From contig NZ_CP023549.1 of NCBI RefSeq assembly GCF_002407205.1, positions 186,001-250,000 on the forward strand: a stretch of DNA of 64,000 nt. Reading direction: 5' to 3'. Under the pieces are notes generated by a model, which was not told the origin of the DNA, searched no databases, and worked only from the letters and a program-made list of their open reading frames with translations. The stretch comes from Rhodobacter sp. CZR27. Its GTDB lineage: Bacteria > Pseudomonadota > Alphaproteobacteria > Rhodobacterales > Rhodobacteraceae. Each line of letters begins with the position of its first letter. Positions within the stretch are counted from its first letter, which is position 1. Both the position numbers and the translations under genes were made by a program. Positions 42,893 to 52,088 of the stretch are shown in pieces.

Positions 42893-44158
42893 TCAGGCCG
42901 CGATGAATTCGTTCCACTTGCGGACCATGTACTGGTTCTCGTCCATGACCGAGTTCCAGCAGGCGACGGCACCCATGCGGTCGTAGAACGAGCCGCCGTC
43001 GCGCTTGTCGCCCGCGCCCGCCAGCTTCTCGCCGAACGGGTTGGTGATGTCGCCCTGGGCTTCCTTGCCCTCGAACCAGTAGCCCCATTCGTCGGCCGAC
43101 ATGAACTCCTTCGAGGTCTCCGGCACGGCCGAGTAGTAGCCCTGGCGCATCAGGAAGCCGCCGACCCAGCCAGAGAGATACCAGTTGATGTATTCGTAGG
43201 CCGCTTCCAGCGCCACGCCCTCAAGGTTCTTCGACAGGCCGATGCCGCCGCCCCACGAGCGGTAGCCTTCCTTCAGCGGCTGGTAGACGCACGGGATGCC
43301 GCGCGATTTGACCGCGGTGATGGCGGGCGACCACATCGACTGGATGACGACCTCGCCCGAGGCCATCAGGTTCACGCTCTCGTCGAAGGTCTTCCAGAAG
43401 GCGCGGAACTGGCCCGACTTCTTCGCCTCGGTGAAGATCGCCATGGTCTTGTCGATCTCTTCCCGGGTCATGTTGCCCTTGTCGCCGTACTTGATCTCGC
43501 CCATCGCCTCGCAGACCATCGCGGCGTCCATGATGCCGATCGAGGAGATGTCGAGGATCGAGGCCTTGCCCTTGAACTCGGGGTTCAGAAGCTCGGTCCA
43601 GCTTTCGATCGGGCGGCCGATCAGGTCGGGGCGGATGCCCAGGGTGTCGGCATTGTAGATCGTCGGGATCAGCGTCATCCAGCCCGATTCCTCGGCCACG
43701 AAGTCGGTGCCGCCGGGGCCCGAGGTGAAGCCAACGGTGTGCGGCGCGGTGCCCTGCGCGATCGTCGATTCCGGCGTCAGCTTGCCCGAGCGGAAGATCC
43801 CCACGATCTTGTCGTAGTTCTTGATCTTCGAGGTATCCATCGCCTGCAGGTTGCCGGTCGGCCAGACCTTCTTGCAGATCCAGTATTCGATGTCGGCAAT
43901 GTCGAAGCTGTCGGGTTGGGTCGCCGCGCGCTGGGTCACGGCGTCGCTGTCGAGCGCGGTCATCTGGAGCGTGAAGCCCAGATCCTCCTTCACCTTCTGC
44001 GCGACCTCGTTGAGGTTCGACACGCCCGTGCCGAACTGGCGCAGGGTGATGTCCTTGATGTCCTGCGCCCAGATCATCGGCGCCGGAAAGGCCGAGGCGA
44101 TGCCCGCTGCGGCGGCGCCCTTGAGCAGCGTGCGCCGGCTGTAGTGGTTCTTCTTCAT
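42893..44158 (-). CDS. Periplasmic substrate-binding protein of a polyamine-type ABC importer
   Basis: 421 residues. A twin-arginine signal MKKNHYSRRTLLKGAAAAGI is followed by an Ala-rich stretch and APMIWAQ cleavage region, so it is probably exported folded by Tat. The mature part is SBP_bac type (PotD/PotF-like), e.g. TDFVAEESGWMTLIPTIYNA and ESWTELLNPEFKGKASILD. Ligand unknown; the companion racemase hints at an amino-acid derivative rather than a polyamine. Start at 44158. Confidence 0.9.
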   Translation of the reverse strand: MKKNHYSRRTLLKGAAAAGIASAFPAPMIWAQDIKDITLRQFGTGVSNLNEVAQKVKEDLGFTLQMTALDSDAVTQRAATQPDSFDIADIEYWICKKVWPTGNLQAMDTSKIKNYDKIVGIFRSGKLTPESTIAQGTAPHTVGFTSGPGGTDFVAEESGWMTLIPTIYNADTLGIRPDLIGRPIESWTELLNPEFKGKASILDISSIGIMDAAMVCEAMGEIKYGDKGNMTREEIDKTMAIFTEAKKSGQFRAFWKTFDESVNLMASGEVVIQSMWSPAITAVKSRGIPCVYQPLKEGYRSWGGGIGLSKNLEGVALEAAYEYINWYLSGWVGGFLMRQGYYSAVPETSKEFMSADEWGYWFEGKEAQGDITNPFGEKLAGAGDKRDGGSFYDRMGAVACWNSVMDENQYMVRKWNEFIAA

Positions 44159-44183
44159 GGAAAATCCCTCTGTTGGACTTGGG

Positions 44184-45161
44184 TCAAGCGTGAAGGCGGT
44201 GCAGCCGCCCTTCGTCCCAGGCAAGGCGAACCGCCTCGCCCGGGTTTCTCGGTCGTTCGAAGAAGATCGCCTCGGGGATCAGCGCGACGATCTCCTGATC
44301 CCCCGCCGCCCGCACGGTCAGCGCGACATGCGCGCCCTGATACTCCACCGCCTGGACCACCGCCTCCTGCCCTGCGGGGTCGAGCCGGATCTCGTCGCAG
44401 CGGATGGCGAACCGCCCGCCCGGCAGCGAAAGCACGTTGTGCCCACCCATGAAGCGGGCGACGAATTCGGTCTGCGGCGCGTTGAAGACATGGCGCGCGG
44501 GGCCGGCCTGCTCGATCCTCGCGTTGTTCATCACCACGACCTCGTCGGCCAGCGCCAGCGCCTCGTCCTGCCCGTGGGTGACGTGGATGAACGATATGCC
44601 GAGTTCGCGCTGCAGGCGCTTCAACTCCCCGCGCATCCGGATGCGCAGGAACGGATCGAGCGCCGACAGCGGCTCGTCCAGCAAGAGCACCTGCGGCCCG
44701 GTGATCAGCGCCCGCGCCAGCGCGACGCGCTGCTGCTGGCCGCCGGACAGCTGGCTCGGCAATCGGTCGGCGTAGCTGTCCATGTGGACGAGTTCCAGCA
44801 TCTCCGCCGCCTTCGCGCGCCGCTCCTTCGCGGCCATCCCTTTCATCTTGAGACTGAAGGCCACGTTGTCGGTCACCGACAGATGCGGGAAGAGCGCATA
44901 GCTCTGGAACATCATCGCCGTGCCGCGCCGCGCGGGAGGCAGGGACGTCACGTCCTTGCCCGAAAGCAGGATCGAGCCCTCGGTCACGCTTTCGTGCCCC
45001 GCGATCATCCTCAGGGTCGAGGATTTGCCGCAGCCCGACGGCCCCAGCAGGCAGACATAGGTTCCGCCATGGAAGAGATGGCTGACATCGGCCACCGCCA
45101 CGGCCGAACCGCCGTAACGCTTCGTCACGTGGACGAGTTCAAGGTCGTGTCCGGTCCGCAT
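44184..45161 (-). CDS. ABC transporter ATP-binding protein (PotA-like)
   Basis: 325 residues. Walker A LLGPSGCGKSSTLRM, Q-loop MMFQSYALFPHLSV, signature QLSGGQQQRVALARAL, Walker B VLLLDEPLSALD, H-loop FIHVTHGQDEAL, then a TOBE_2 domain to the end. Start at 45161; upstream codons are not coding-like and overlap the regulator's operator region. First gene of the minus-strand importer operon (ATPase, binding protein, permeases, racemase). Confidence 0.93.
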   Translation of the reverse strand: MRTGHDLELVHVTKRYGGSAVAVADVSHLFHGGTYVCLLGPSGCGKSSTLRMIAGHESVTEGSILLSGKDVTSLPPARRGTAMMFQSYALFPHLSVTDNVAFSLKMKGMAAKERRAKAAEMLELVHMDSYADRLPSQLSGGQQQRVALARALITGPQVLLLDEPLSALDPFLRIRMRGELKRLQRELGISFIHVTHGQDEALALADEVVVMNNARIEQAGPARHVFNAPQTEFVARFMGGHNVLSLPGGRFAIRCDEIRLDPAGQEAVVQAVEYQGAHVALTVRAAGDQEIVALIPEAIFFERPRNPGEAVRLAWDEGRLHRLHA

Positions 45162-45258
45162 TGCACCCCCGCCGCTGTCATGCCCAAGGCTGACGCGGCA
45201 GGGTGGGGTTGTGCAATCCTGCCGCGGCCGGGACGGCCCCGAATTCTTTCTCTGCCCG

Positions 45259-45318
45259 AAAATTGTGCAATCGTATGCGAGCAGGAACGCGATCCGATGC
45301 AGGATCGTATACAATTTT
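45259..45318. promoter_or_regulatory. Candidate operator of the FCD-GntR regulator
   Basis: AAAATTGTGCAATCGTAT (45259-45276) and ATCGTATACAATTTT (45304-45318) form an inverted pair (AAAATTGT / ACAATTTT). Each also carries TCGTAT, so there are two half-related sites. The second, with GTATAC inside, resembles FCD-type GntR sites (TNGTNTACNA). Located between the divergent importer and regulator genes. Confidence 0.5.
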
Positions 45319-45388
45319 GTCCGCGGGTGCAGGACGCTTGCCCTGCGGCGGCGACAGGGCAAGGAATCGAGCAAGAGCCGAGGACAGC

Positions 45389-46084
45389 ATGGGCAGCGAC
45401 AGCGCACATCCCCTTCCCGAAAGCAGCGCGATGGTCGCCGACCGGCTGGCGCTGGCGATCCACGAGCATCGCATCCAGCCCGGCACCAAGCTGTCCGAGG
45501 ACGAGGTGGGCGAGATCTTCGGCGTCAGCCGAACCCTCGTGCGGGCGGCGCTGCAGCGGCTGGCACATGACCGGCTGGTGACCCTGAAGCGCAACCGTGG
45601 CGCCTTCGTCGCCCAGCCCTCGATGCGCGAGGCGCGCGAGGTCTTCGAGGCGCGCGCCCTGCTCGAGCCGCGCACCGCCCGCTCGGCCGCCGAGCGCATG
45701 ACGCCGGCGGATGTCGCGCGCCTGCAGCGCCATATCGACGAGGAACATGCCGCGCTGGACGCGGGCGATCCGGGGCGCGCCCTGCGCCTTTCCGGCCTCT
45801 TTCACGTCGAGATCGCCCGGATCGCCGATCAGGACACGATCCGCGAGTTCATCACGCAGCTGGTCGCGCGCTCGTCGCTGATCATCGCGCTCTACTGGCA
45901 GCGGCGGGCGGCGCTGTGCGAAAGCCACGCCCACCACGCCCTGCTGCGCGCGCTGGCCGAGGGCGACGGCACGGCCGCCGAGGAGATGATGAAGGGCCAC
46001 CTGCTCGATCTCGTCTCCTCGCTCGACCTGCGCAATCCCGCGCCGCCGGCGCGCTCGCTGAAGGAGGCTCTGGCCCGCGCATGA
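45389..46084 (+). CDS. GntR-family (FCD subfamily) regulator
   Basis: 231 residues. N-terminal winged helix MVADRLALAIHEHRIQPGTK, LSEDEVGEIFGVSRTLVRAA and FVAQPSMREAREVFEARALL. The C-terminal FCD helical domain (LSGLFHVEIARIADQDTIRE and CESHAHHALLRAL) has His residues that bind metal or a small acid ligand in this class. Start at 45389; upstream codons overlap the operator. Divergent from the importer, likely its repressor. Its stop overlaps the acetyltransferase start (ATGA). Confidence 0.88.
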   Translation: MGSDSAHPLPESSAMVADRLALAIHEHRIQPGTKLSEDEVGEIFGVSRTLVRAALQRLAHDRLVTLKRNRGAFVAQPSMREAREVFEARALLEPRTARSAAERMTPADVARLQRHIDEEHAALDAGDPGRALRLSGLFHVEIARIADQDTIREFITQLVARSSLIIALYWQRRAALCESHAHHALLRALAEGDGTAAEEMMKGHLLDLVSSLDLRNPAPPARSLKEALARA

Positions 46085-46890
46085 CCATCCGCTGCATGAC
46101 CCTTGCCGACGTCGAAACCACCCTCGACTGGGCGGCGGAGGAAGGCTGGAACCCCGGCCTCGACGACGCGGTGCCGTTCCACGCCGCCGACCCCGGGGGC
46201 TTCTTCCTTTGGGAGGAGGATCGTGCGCCCGTGGCGGCGATCTCGGTGGTGAACCACGACCCGTCGATGGCCTTCCTCGGCCTCTACATCTGCCGGCCCG
46301 ACTTCCGCGGCCGCGGGATCGGCCTGAAGCTCTGGACCGAGGCGCTGCGGCACGCAGGGGATCGCACCGTAGGCCTCGACGGCGTGGCCGCACAGCAGGC
46401 GAACTATGCGCGATCCGGCTTCCGCCTTGCCGGGGCGACGCTGCGGATGGAGGGCCGGCTGGCAGGCGCCGCCCTGCCCGAGGCAAGACCGGAGCAGATG
46501 GAGCAGTTGATCGCGCTCGATGAGGCCGCGAATGGCTACGGCAGGCCGGCCTTCCTGGCCGAGTGGCTCCTGCCCACCGCCACGCGACGGACGGTAATGC
46601 TGGAGGACGGCACCGGCTTCGCCACCGCAAGGCTCTGCCGCAAGGGATGCAAGATCGGCCCCGTGGTGGCGGCCGATACCGCCGCGGCCTTGCTGCTCAT
46701 CCGCGGCGCGGTGGCCTCGGTCGGGGCTGACGAGGCCATCGTGGACGTTCCCGACGCCAACCCGGCCTTGATCGGCGCGCTGCAGGCGGAAGGCTTCGCC
46801 GAAACCTTCCGCACCGCCCGGATGTACCGCGGACCGGCGCCGCAGGCGGGCCCGACGCTGCAGGCGACGGGCACGCTGGAACTCGGCTGA
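46081..46890 (+). CDS. GNAT-family N-acetyltransferase, two-domain
   Basis: 269 residues. The N-terminal GNAT fold has the acetyl-CoA site RPDFRGRGIGLKLWTEAL and the following YARSGFRLAG. The C-terminal half (MEQLIALDEAANGYGRPAF to the end) resembles the second GNAT-like domain found in YitH-type proteins. Starts 4 bp before the end of the GntR gene, so it is translated with it. It may acetylate the compound imported by the neighbouring ABC system. Confidence 0.85.
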   Translation: MTIRCMTLADVETTLDWAAEEGWNPGLDDAVPFHAADPGGFFLWEEDRAPVAAISVVNHDPSMAFLGLYICRPDFRGRGIGLKLWTEALRHAGDRTVGLDGVAAQQANYARSGFRLAGATLRMEGRLAGAALPEARPEQMEQLIALDEAANGYGRPAFLAEWLLPTATRRTVMLEDGTGFATARLCRKGCKIGPVVAADTAAALLLIRGAVASVGADEAIVDVPDANPALIGALQAEGFAETFRTARMYRGPAPQAGPTLQATGTLELG

Positions 46891-46891
46891 C

Positions 46892-48337
46892 TTACAGGCT
46901 GTCGCCGAAGTCCGCGCGGAACTTGGCGGCAAGCTTCTGCTGCCAGTCGCCCACCGGGTCGAGCCGGCCGTAGAAGAAGCGCAGGATCTCGGGCTCCTCG
47001 ACGAACTTCAGGCCGCCGATCAGGTCGCGGTTCTGGTAGAGCCAGTCGATCCGGTCGATGGCGTATTTCACCTGGCTCAGCGTGAACACCCGCCGCGGCA
47101 TGGCGAGGCGCAGCAGCTCCATGTTGGAATAGACCTCGGTGCCGTCCGGGTTGCGCTGCTCGGAGAGCGAGCCGCGCTCCATCCCGCGGATGCCGCTGGC
47201 GATGAAGAGGGCCGAGGCGAGCGCTCCGGCCGGATACTCGGACTGCGGGACGTGCGGCAGGAAGCGCATCACGTCGATGTGGCAGCCGAGGCCGCCCGGG
47301 GGCGTGATGACCGGCACGCCGCGCTTCACCAGCTCCTCGACCATGAAGGCGATGAACAGCGGGCCCTGGCTGATCATGTCCTCGTCCATCGTCTCGTCGA
47401 GGCCCACGGTCAGCGCCTCGATCTCGCGAACGGACATGCCACCGTAGGTGAGGAACCCCTCGTAAAGCGGAACCAGAACACGCATTTTCCGGTAAAGCTC
47501 TTCGTCGCGGATGCAGATCGCGCCGCCGCGCGCGCAGCCGAGCTTGCGCGCCGAGAAGTAGATCACGTCGCAGAGGTCGGCGATCTTGCGGGTGATCTCG
47601 GGGATCGAGAGGTCGCGGCAGCATTCCTCGCGGGTCTTGTTGAACCAGAGGTTGTCGGCCAGCAGGCTCGCGTCCAGGACGAGGGTCAGCCCGTTCGCGT
47701 CGCAGACCTCGCGGATCTCGGCGAGGTTCGCGAGCGAGATCGGCTGGCCGCCGATCAGGTTGGTGCCCGCCTCCATGCGCACGAAGGCGATCTTGTCGGG
47801 GCCATGCGTCGTCACGAGGCCCTCGAGCTTGGCGATGTCCATGTCGCCCTTGAAGGGATGGCTGCTCGTCACCTCGAGACCGCGGTCGTAGCAGATTTCC
47901 TCGACCGCGCCGCCATTGAGGACGATATGGGCCTTGGTGGTGGTGAAGTGATAGTTCATCGGGACGATGGTGCCCGGCTTCACCAGCACCTGGCTCAGGA
48001 TGTTCTCGCAGGCCCGGCCCTGGTGGGTCGGCAGGATCCAGTGCATGCCGAACAGGTCGCGCAGCTTCGCCTCGAACCGCTCGTAGGTGGCGGACCCGGC
48101 ATAGCTGTCGTCGGCGACCATCATCGCGGCCATCTGCCGGTCGCTCATCGCGTTCACGCCGCTGTCGGTCAGCATGTCCATGAACACGTCGCGGTTTTGC
48201 AGCAGGAAGGTGTTGTTCCCCGCGCCGGCGATCGCCTGAAGGCGGTCCTCGATCGGCTGCAGGTTCAGCTTCTGCACCACGCGGACCTTGTGCATCTCGA
48301 GCGGCACTGATTCACCGCCGAAAAACTTCACCGTCAT
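46892..48337 (-). CDS. Tryptophanase / tyrosine phenol-lyase family PLP enzyme
   Basis: 481 residues, beta-eliminating lyase class. Conserved regions: DDSYAGSATYERFEAKLRDL, PTHQGRACENILSQ, YHFTTTKAHIVLNGG and FVRMEAGTNLIGGQP. The PLP lysine lies in IYFSARKLGCARGGAI, where E. coli TnaA has SAKKDA. It should cleave an aromatic amino acid (Trp to indole, or Tyr to phenol), giving pyruvate and ammonia. Which one is not decided by the sequence alone. It ends 1 bp from the acetyltransferase gene (convergent). Its start faces nsrR across a 264-bp gap with an FNR box. Confidence 0.88.
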   Translation of the reverse strand: MTVKFFGGESVPLEMHKVRVVQKLNLQPIEDRLQAIAGAGNNTFLLQNRDVFMDMLTDSGVNAMSDRQMAAMMVADDSYAGSATYERFEAKLRDLFGMHWILPTHQGRACENILSQVLVKPGTIVPMNYHFTTTKAHIVLNGGAVEEICYDRGLEVTSSHPFKGDMDIAKLEGLVTTHGPDKIAFVRMEAGTNLIGGQPISLANLAEIREVCDANGLTLVLDASLLADNLWFNKTREECCRDLSIPEITRKIADLCDVIYFSARKLGCARGGAICIRDEELYRKMRVLVPLYEGFLTYGGMSVREIEALTVGLDETMDEDMISQGPLFIAFMVEELVKRGVPVITPPGGLGCHIDVMRFLPHVPQSEYPAGALASALFIASGIRGMERGSLSEQRNPDGTEVYSNMELLRLAMPRRVFTLSQVKYAIDRIDWLYQNRDLIGGLKFVEEPEILRFFYGRLDPVGDWQQKLAAKFRADFGDSL

Positions 48338-48532
48338 CTTTCCCCCCGGGCCGCAGCCCCCAACCAGTACACCACGGGATTGAGCGCCGCGGCGGGCCGC
48401 TGATCAACACGGCTCTGCTGCGTCACAAGATCACGCTGAAAATCCCCGGATGCCGCCGGACCGGACGCCGCCGCTTCCCGATCCGCATTGCCCCTGCGGC
48501 ACTTGCGCCCGATTGCTGAAGCATTCCGCTTT

Positions 48533-48546
48533 TTGATTGCGATCAA
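48533..48546. promoter_or_regulatory. FNR/FnrL-type binding site
   Basis: TTGAT-TGCG-ATCAA, a perfect FNR-family palindrome, 56 bp upstream of the NsrR-like start. It lies in the divergent region also serving the tryptophanase-family gene (start 48337, about 200 bp away). Its distance to the nsrR start suits an activating position, which predicts anaerobic control. Confidence 0.8.
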
Positions 48547-48601
48547 TGACATTTCACGCTCCCATTGCAAAAGGGACAACCAAGGTTCCCCGGAGTGCGC
48601 C

Positions 48602-49039
48602 ATGCGATTGACGAAGTTCAGTGATTACGCCCTGCGTGTCCTGCTCTATGCGGCCAGCATCGAGGACGGACGGCTCGTCACCATCGGCGAGACCGCGTCG
48701 GTCTATGGCATCTCGCAGGGGCACCTGAAGAAGGTGGTGATGAACCTGATCCACGCGGGCTTCCTGCAGGGGACACGCGGGCGCACCGGCGGCTTCCGGC
48801 TCGCGCGGCCCGCGAACCAGATCCGGCTGGGCGAGGTGCTCCGCGCCACCGAAACCGATTTCGCGCTGGTCGAGTGCTTCCAGCAGGGCAATGCCTGCTG
48901 CATCGCCCGCCCCTGCCGCCTGCCGCCGATCATCGACAAGGCGGTGCGGTCGTTCCTCGCCACGCTCGACGAGTTCACGATCGCGGATGTGATGATGTCT
49001 CCGGAGCAGTTCGGCCTCGAGGAGCCTGCGGTGGCCTGA
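48602..49039 (+). CDS. nsrR: Rrf2-family regulator, NsrR-like
   Basis: 145 residues. Winged helix MRLTKFSDYALRVLLYAAS and YGISQGHLKKVVMNLIHAGF, wing GRTGGFRLARPANQI. Cys92, Cys99/Cys100 and Cys105 in ECFQQGNACCIARPC are the iron-sulfur ligand cluster of NsrR-type nitric-oxide sensors. Start 48602 follows CCGGAG and is downstream of a perfect FNR box. Its targets are not next to it; no NO reductase gene is in the window. Its 3' end overlaps rarD by 65 bp on the opposite strand. Confidence 0.85.
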   Translation: MRLTKFSDYALRVLLYAASIEDGRLVTIGETASVYGISQGHLKKVVMNLIHAGFLQGTRGRTGGFRLARPANQIRLGEVLRATETDFALVECFQQGNACCIARPCRLPPIIDKAVRSFLATLDEFTIADVMMSPEQFGLEEPAVA

Positions 49040-49940
49040 CCTGGCCCCGGGCGCCGCGGATCAGCCCCACGGTGTAGATCGCAAGTGCCGCCCAGATCAT
49101 CGGGAAGGCGATGGCCTCGGCCCGGCCGAAGGGCTCGTTGAAGACGAAGACCGCGGTCAGGAAGATCAGGGTCGGCGAGACATACTGCAGGAAGCCGATG
49201 GTCGAGAGACGCAGGAGCTTCGCGCCATTGGCATAGAGCATCAGCGGCGTCGCGGTGATGATCCCGGTGCCCAGCAGCAGCGCGCGATCCGACAGGCTTC
49301 CGCCCAGGAAATGCCCGGTGCCCTGCACCTCCAGCCAGATCGCGATGGCCAGCGCGGGCAGCAGCAGGATCAGCACCTCGAGCAGGAACCCCTGGTTGGG
49401 GCCGAGGGGCAGCGACTTCTTGAGGTAGGCGTATCCGCCCCAGGTGAAGGTCAGGCTGATCGCCACGAAGGGCAGGCGCCCGGCCTCGACCGTCAGCACC
49501 ACGACAGCCGCGACGGCGAGCGCGATGGCGGCCAGTTGCAGCCGGCCAAGCCGTTCCCCCAGCAGCACCGCGCCGAGGAACACGCTGAACAGCGGGTTGA
49601 TGTAATAGCCGAGCGCGGTGTCCAGCGTCTGCCCTGCCCCGATGGCCCAGACGTAGATCCCCCAGTTCACCGAGATCAGCGCGGCGGTGACCGAGGCCAT
49701 GAGCAGAAGCCGCGGCGACTGCAGCGCAACCCGCAGCTCCGACGTCCGGCCGAGCGCCACCAGCACCCCAAGCGCCACCGGCACCGACCAGATCACCCGA
49801 TGGGCAACGACCTCATGGGGGGGCACATGAGCCAGCGCCTTCATGTAGATCGGCAGGACACCCCACAGCAGATAGGCCGACAACGCAAAGCCCATGCCGC
49901 GCAGGCTGTCCTCGTTGCGGGGAAGGGTCGCGTCGCTCAT
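48975..49940 (-). CDS. rarD: RarD-type EamA/DMT transporter
   Basis: 321 residues, ten membrane segments. Starts MSDATLPRNEDSLRGMGFAL, contains YLLWGVLPIYMKAL, then GYYINPLFSVFLGAVLLGER, FTWGGYAYLKKSLPLGPNQG and LQYVSPTLIFLTAVFVFNEP, all RarD hallmarks. Length is usual for the family. Some RarD proteins affect chloramphenicol resistance; others export metabolites. The convergent end overlaps nsrR. Confidence 0.9.
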   Translation of the reverse strand: MSDATLPRNEDSLRGMGFALSAYLLWGVLPIYMKALAHVPPHEVVAHRVIWSVPVALGVLVALGRTSELRVALQSPRLLLMASVTAALISVNWGIYVWAIGAGQTLDTALGYYINPLFSVFLGAVLLGERLGRLQLAAIALAVAAVVVLTVEAGRLPFVAISLTFTWGGYAYLKKSLPLGPNQGFLLEVLILLLPALAIAIWLEVQGTGHFLGGSLSDRALLLGTGIITATPLMLYANGAKLLRLSTIGFLQYVSPTLIFLTAVFVFNEPFGRAEAIAFPMIWAALAIYTVGLIRGARGQVRPPQAPRGRTAPETSSHPRS

Positions 49941-50339
49941 CCGGGGCTCCTACGGGAATGCAAAGCTTTACAGGAGGCGCGGGACGGGGGCCAATCCGAT
50001 CTTGTGCGGGCGGGCATCGCGAACGGTGATGGATGCGGCCTGTCCGGCGCGGCAGCGGACGCCGCCCCGCCCGCAGGAGCGGCGACGGCAGGCACCCGCG
50101 GCGGATGGGAGTCAGTCGGTCGCAGCTGGCCGGCCGTGCTGCCAGAACGCCGGCGGCGCGGGCCGGATCGCGGCTGCCCGGATCAACCCCCGGTTGGGAC
50201 GAGAATGCAGTGTCTTGCCGGACCGACTGCGCTCTTTAGGCGCAGCCCCGCGCAAGCCGCGGCCGAGCTTCAACTTTGCCTTGAAATGGGAGCGATTCGC
50301 TCACATGCGGTCGGTCGAAGCGCCCGCTTTCGGGAACCC
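49941..50339. other. Divergent intergenic stretch (rarD / opgG)
   Basis: 399 bp between divergent starts, so promoters for both genes should be here. No confident -35/-10 pair, operator or RNA gene was recognised. Confidence 0.35.
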
Positions 50340-51935
50340 ATGGAGCCCACCTTGTCCTTGCCGCCTATCCGACTGACTGCCCTCAGCCTCCTGACCGCCC
50401 TTGCGATGGCGTTGCCTGCCGCCGCCGACCAGCCAGCCGCCACACCGGCTGCGGTGGCCGGACCCATGCTCGCTGCCCCGACCGAGTTCAGCTTCGATCT
50501 GCTGGCCGCGCGCGCCGCGGCGCTGGCCCGGCGGCCGCATGTGCCCGCGCCGGTCGCCCAGCCCGAGGTGCTGGAGAAGATCGACTACGACGCGCACTGG
50601 CGCATCCGCTTCCGCCCCGAGGCGACCGTGATGCTGGGCGACACCCCGGCGCAGTTCTTCCACCTCGGCACCTATTTCCGCCAGCCGGTGAAGGTCTTCG
50701 TCGTCGAGGGCGCCTCGGCGCGCGAGGTGGTCTACAGCCCGTCCTATTTCGACATGCCGACCGACAGCCCGGCCCGCGCGCTTGGCGCCAATGCGGGCTT
50801 CGCCGGCTTCCGCCTCATGCGGCCGGACATGAAGAGCGACTGGATCTCGTTCCTTGGCGCGGCCTACTTCCGCAGCGATGGCGCGCTGCGCCAGTTCGGC
50901 CTGTCGGCGCGCGGCGTCGCGCTGAACACCGGGCTCTCGATCCCCGAGGAATTCCCCCGCTTCACCGAGTTCTACCTCGAGACCGCGCCGGACGGCCGCA
51001 CCATCGTCAACGCCCTGCTCGACGGTCCCAGCATGACCGGCGCCTACCGGATGGTGATGCGCGACGAGACCGGCAAGGGGCAGGTGATGGACATCTCGAG
51101 CCGGCTCTACTTCCGCGCGCCGGTCGAGCGGCTGGGCATCGCGCCGCTGACCTCGATGTTCTGGTATTCGGAAAGCAACCGCTTCCAGTCCTCGGACTGG
51201 CGGCCCGAGGTGCATGACACCGACGGCCTGATGATCCACACCGGCGCGGGCGAGCATATCTGGCGGCCGCTCAACAACCCGGACCGGGTCGTGACCTCCA
51301 GCTACTTCGACCGCGACATCAAGGGCTTCGGCCTCGTTCAGCGCGACCGCGACTTCAACAACTACCTCGACGACGGCGTGTTCTACGACAAGCGCCCGGC
51401 GGTCTGGATCGAGCCGACCTCGGCCTGGGGTCCGGGCGCGGTCCAATTGGTCGAGATCCCGACGGAAGACGAGATCTTCGACAACATCGTGACCTTCTGG
51501 AACCCCGAGAAGCGCCCGCAGGCCGGCGAGGAAATGCGCTTCGACTACCGCCTGCACTGGTCCGACGTGCCGCCGGTGGATCTGGAGTTGGCCCGCACCG
51601 TAGCCACCCGGGTGGGCAATGGCGGCGTGCCGGGCCAGCCGCGGCCGAAGGACGTGATCAAGGTGGTGGTGGACTTCGAGGGCAAGCCGCTTGAGGGGCT
51701 GGCCACCCAGGACGGCGTCAAGCCCGAGGTCTCGGCGCCGGCGGGGGTCGAGGTCGTCAATCCCTTCGCCGTGCGCGTCGTCGGCACCGACCAATGGCGG
51801 CTGACCTTCGACCTGAAGGCGCCGGCCGGGACCGACACGGTGGACCTGCGGGCCTACCTCGCGCGGAACGGCGCGCCGCTGACCGAGACCTGGCTGGGTC
51901 AATTCCACCTGGGCCAGATCAACCGCCTGCGCTGA
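50340..51935 (+). CDS. opgG: Periplasmic glucan biosynthesis protein OpgG/MdoG family
   Basis: 531 residues. Signal peptide MEPTLSLPPIRLTALSLLTA to AAADQ, then the MdoG domain: FSFDLLAARAAALARRPH, YDAHWRIRFRPEATVML, FHLGTYFRQPVKVFVV, MTSMFWYSES-like TSMFWYSESNRFQSSDWRPE and RDRDFNNYLDDGVFYDKRPA. OpgG/OpgD act on the backbone of osmoregulated periplasmic glucans; its Asp/Tyr-rich catalytic cleft is in the centre of the domain. No opgH glycosyltransferase is adjacent in the window. Start chosen at 50340, which gives the signal peptide. Confidence 0.92.
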   Translation: MEPTLSLPPIRLTALSLLTALAMALPAAADQPAATPAAVAGPMLAAPTEFSFDLLAARAAALARRPHVPAPVAQPEVLEKIDYDAHWRIRFRPEATVMLGDTPAQFFHLGTYFRQPVKVFVVEGASAREVVYSPSYFDMPTDSPARALGANAGFAGFRLMRPDMKSDWISFLGAAYFRSDGALRQFGLSARGVALNTGLSIPEEFPRFTEFYLETAPDGRTIVNALLDGPSMTGAYRMVMRDETGKGQVMDISSRLYFRAPVERLGIAPLTSMFWYSESNRFQSSDWRPEVHDTDGLMIHTGAGEHIWRPLNNPDRVVTSSYFDRDIKGFGLVQRDRDFNNYLDDGVFYDKRPAVWIEPTSAWGPGAVQLVEIPTEDEIFDNIVTFWNPEKRPQAGEEMRFDYRLHWSDVPPVDLELARTVATRVGNGGVPGQPRPKDVIKVVVDFEGKPLEGLATQDGVKPEVSAPAGVEVVNPFAVRVVGTDQWRLTFDLKAPAGTDTVDLRAYLARNGAPLTETWLGQFHLGQINRLR

Positions 51936-52088
51936 GCCGCGGGCGTGACGCCGCCCGTGCCGACAGGACCGGGGCGGCAGACCTTTCGATGCGGGGCGGC
52001 GCCGGGACACTCCCGGCGCCGTCTTGCGTTCGGTGCGCAGGCGACAGGCCCGCCTGACGCGGGAAGCGGCCGGGCTTGCCTTCCTGCA

